Shown: positions 53,253 through 53,376 of the stretch, one piece after another | How the letters are laid out: each line of letters opens with the position of its first letter | Position numbering within the stretch: position 1 is the first letter of the stretch | From: Bifidobacterium pongonis | GTDB lineage: Bacteria; Actinomycetota; Actinomycetes; Actinomycetales; Bifidobacteriaceae | Assembly: GCF_019331805.1 (NCBI RefSeq) | Contig: NZ_JAHBBE010000017.1 | Coordinates: 1-53,376 of the forward strand | Direction: 5' to 3' | Length of the DNA: 53,376 bases | The notes under the pieces: model-generated | What the model was told of the DNA's origin: nothing | Databases searched by the model: none | The model's input: the letters and a program-made list of their open reading frames with translations, nothing else | Translations under genes and position numbers: made by a program

Positions 53253-53376
53253 CACGCGCTTGAGGATCTCGACTTCACCGAAGTCGAAACCCCGACCTTC
53301 ATCAAGTCCACCCCGGAAGGCGCCCGCGACTTCGTCGTCCCGGCCCGACTGGTGCCTGGCTCCTGGTACGCGCTGC
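53253..53376. other. Exact inverted copy of aspS 51048-51171 at the window edge
   Basis: The last 124 bases equal the reverse complement of 51048-51171 without a mismatch. They start at a stretch where both sources could share CACGCGCTTGAG and continue to the end of the window. This is probably a chimeric or fold-back sequence artefact rather than a gene. Confidence 0.9.

Noticed and set aside
53055..53255. N-terminal extension of histidyl-tRNA synthetase
   Set aside because: It overlaps the promoter and the opposite gene start, and the family start matches the GTG at 53054.

Overview
The window is a high-G+C bacterial segment that reads as Bifidobacterium or a very close actinobacterial relative. 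The reasons are family content and gene neighbours: luxS beside recQ, a transsulfuration pair, a gluABCD-type amino-acid ABC operon, purE-purK coupled to a Fur-family regulator, and several genes that look leaderless. No phage, insertion sequence or plasmid gene is visible. Most genes are on the minus strand.

Layout. 1-117 is the end of purD, followed by three copies of a 104-bp tandem repeat. 540-8252 is a nucleoside-salvage block: two nucleoside hydrolases, a NupC-type transporter, an MFS transporter, a ribokinase and a LacI-family regulator with a clear palindromic operator. 8573-10603 is an LTA-synthase-like sulfatase. 10761-12848 is purE-purK-fur, divergent from a DXS-like transketolase (13040-14896). 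14972-17715 holds a holin-like membrane protein, a DUF805 protein, tRNA-Arg(TCT) and an ion permease. dnaG is at 17977-20040. 20262-24981 is a two-component system followed by a three-permease ABC exporter. Alanine racemase and an APC amino-acid permease diverge at about 26.5 kb.

28156-29035 is an 880-bp gene-free stretch packed with palindromic repeats. 29036-37853 carries a GNAT acetyltransferase, luxS, recQ, a MacB-like ABC protein, a cystathionine gamma-lyase/synthase and a cystathionine beta-synthase-like enzyme. Together with LuxS, the last two could turn recycled homocysteine into cysteine. 38360-40012 is an orphan polytopic membrane protein. 40073-45745 is an oligopeptide/dipeptide ABC system, split between binding protein and permeases by a palindromic composite element. 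45980-49415 is gluABCD. 49846-53054 is hisS-aspS.

The most unusual content is intergenic. (i) There is an array of seven palindromic units of 67-74 bp. (ii) There is a family of stem-loop elements with a shared core but copy-specific, self-complementary arms (three copies at two loci). (iii) A second dispersed palindromic repeat has two copies. (iv) Repeats sit against the 3' ends of purD and the MacB-like gene. The last 124 bases of the window are an exact inverted copy of part of aspS joined at a short microhomology, which is most likely an assembly or chimera artefact.
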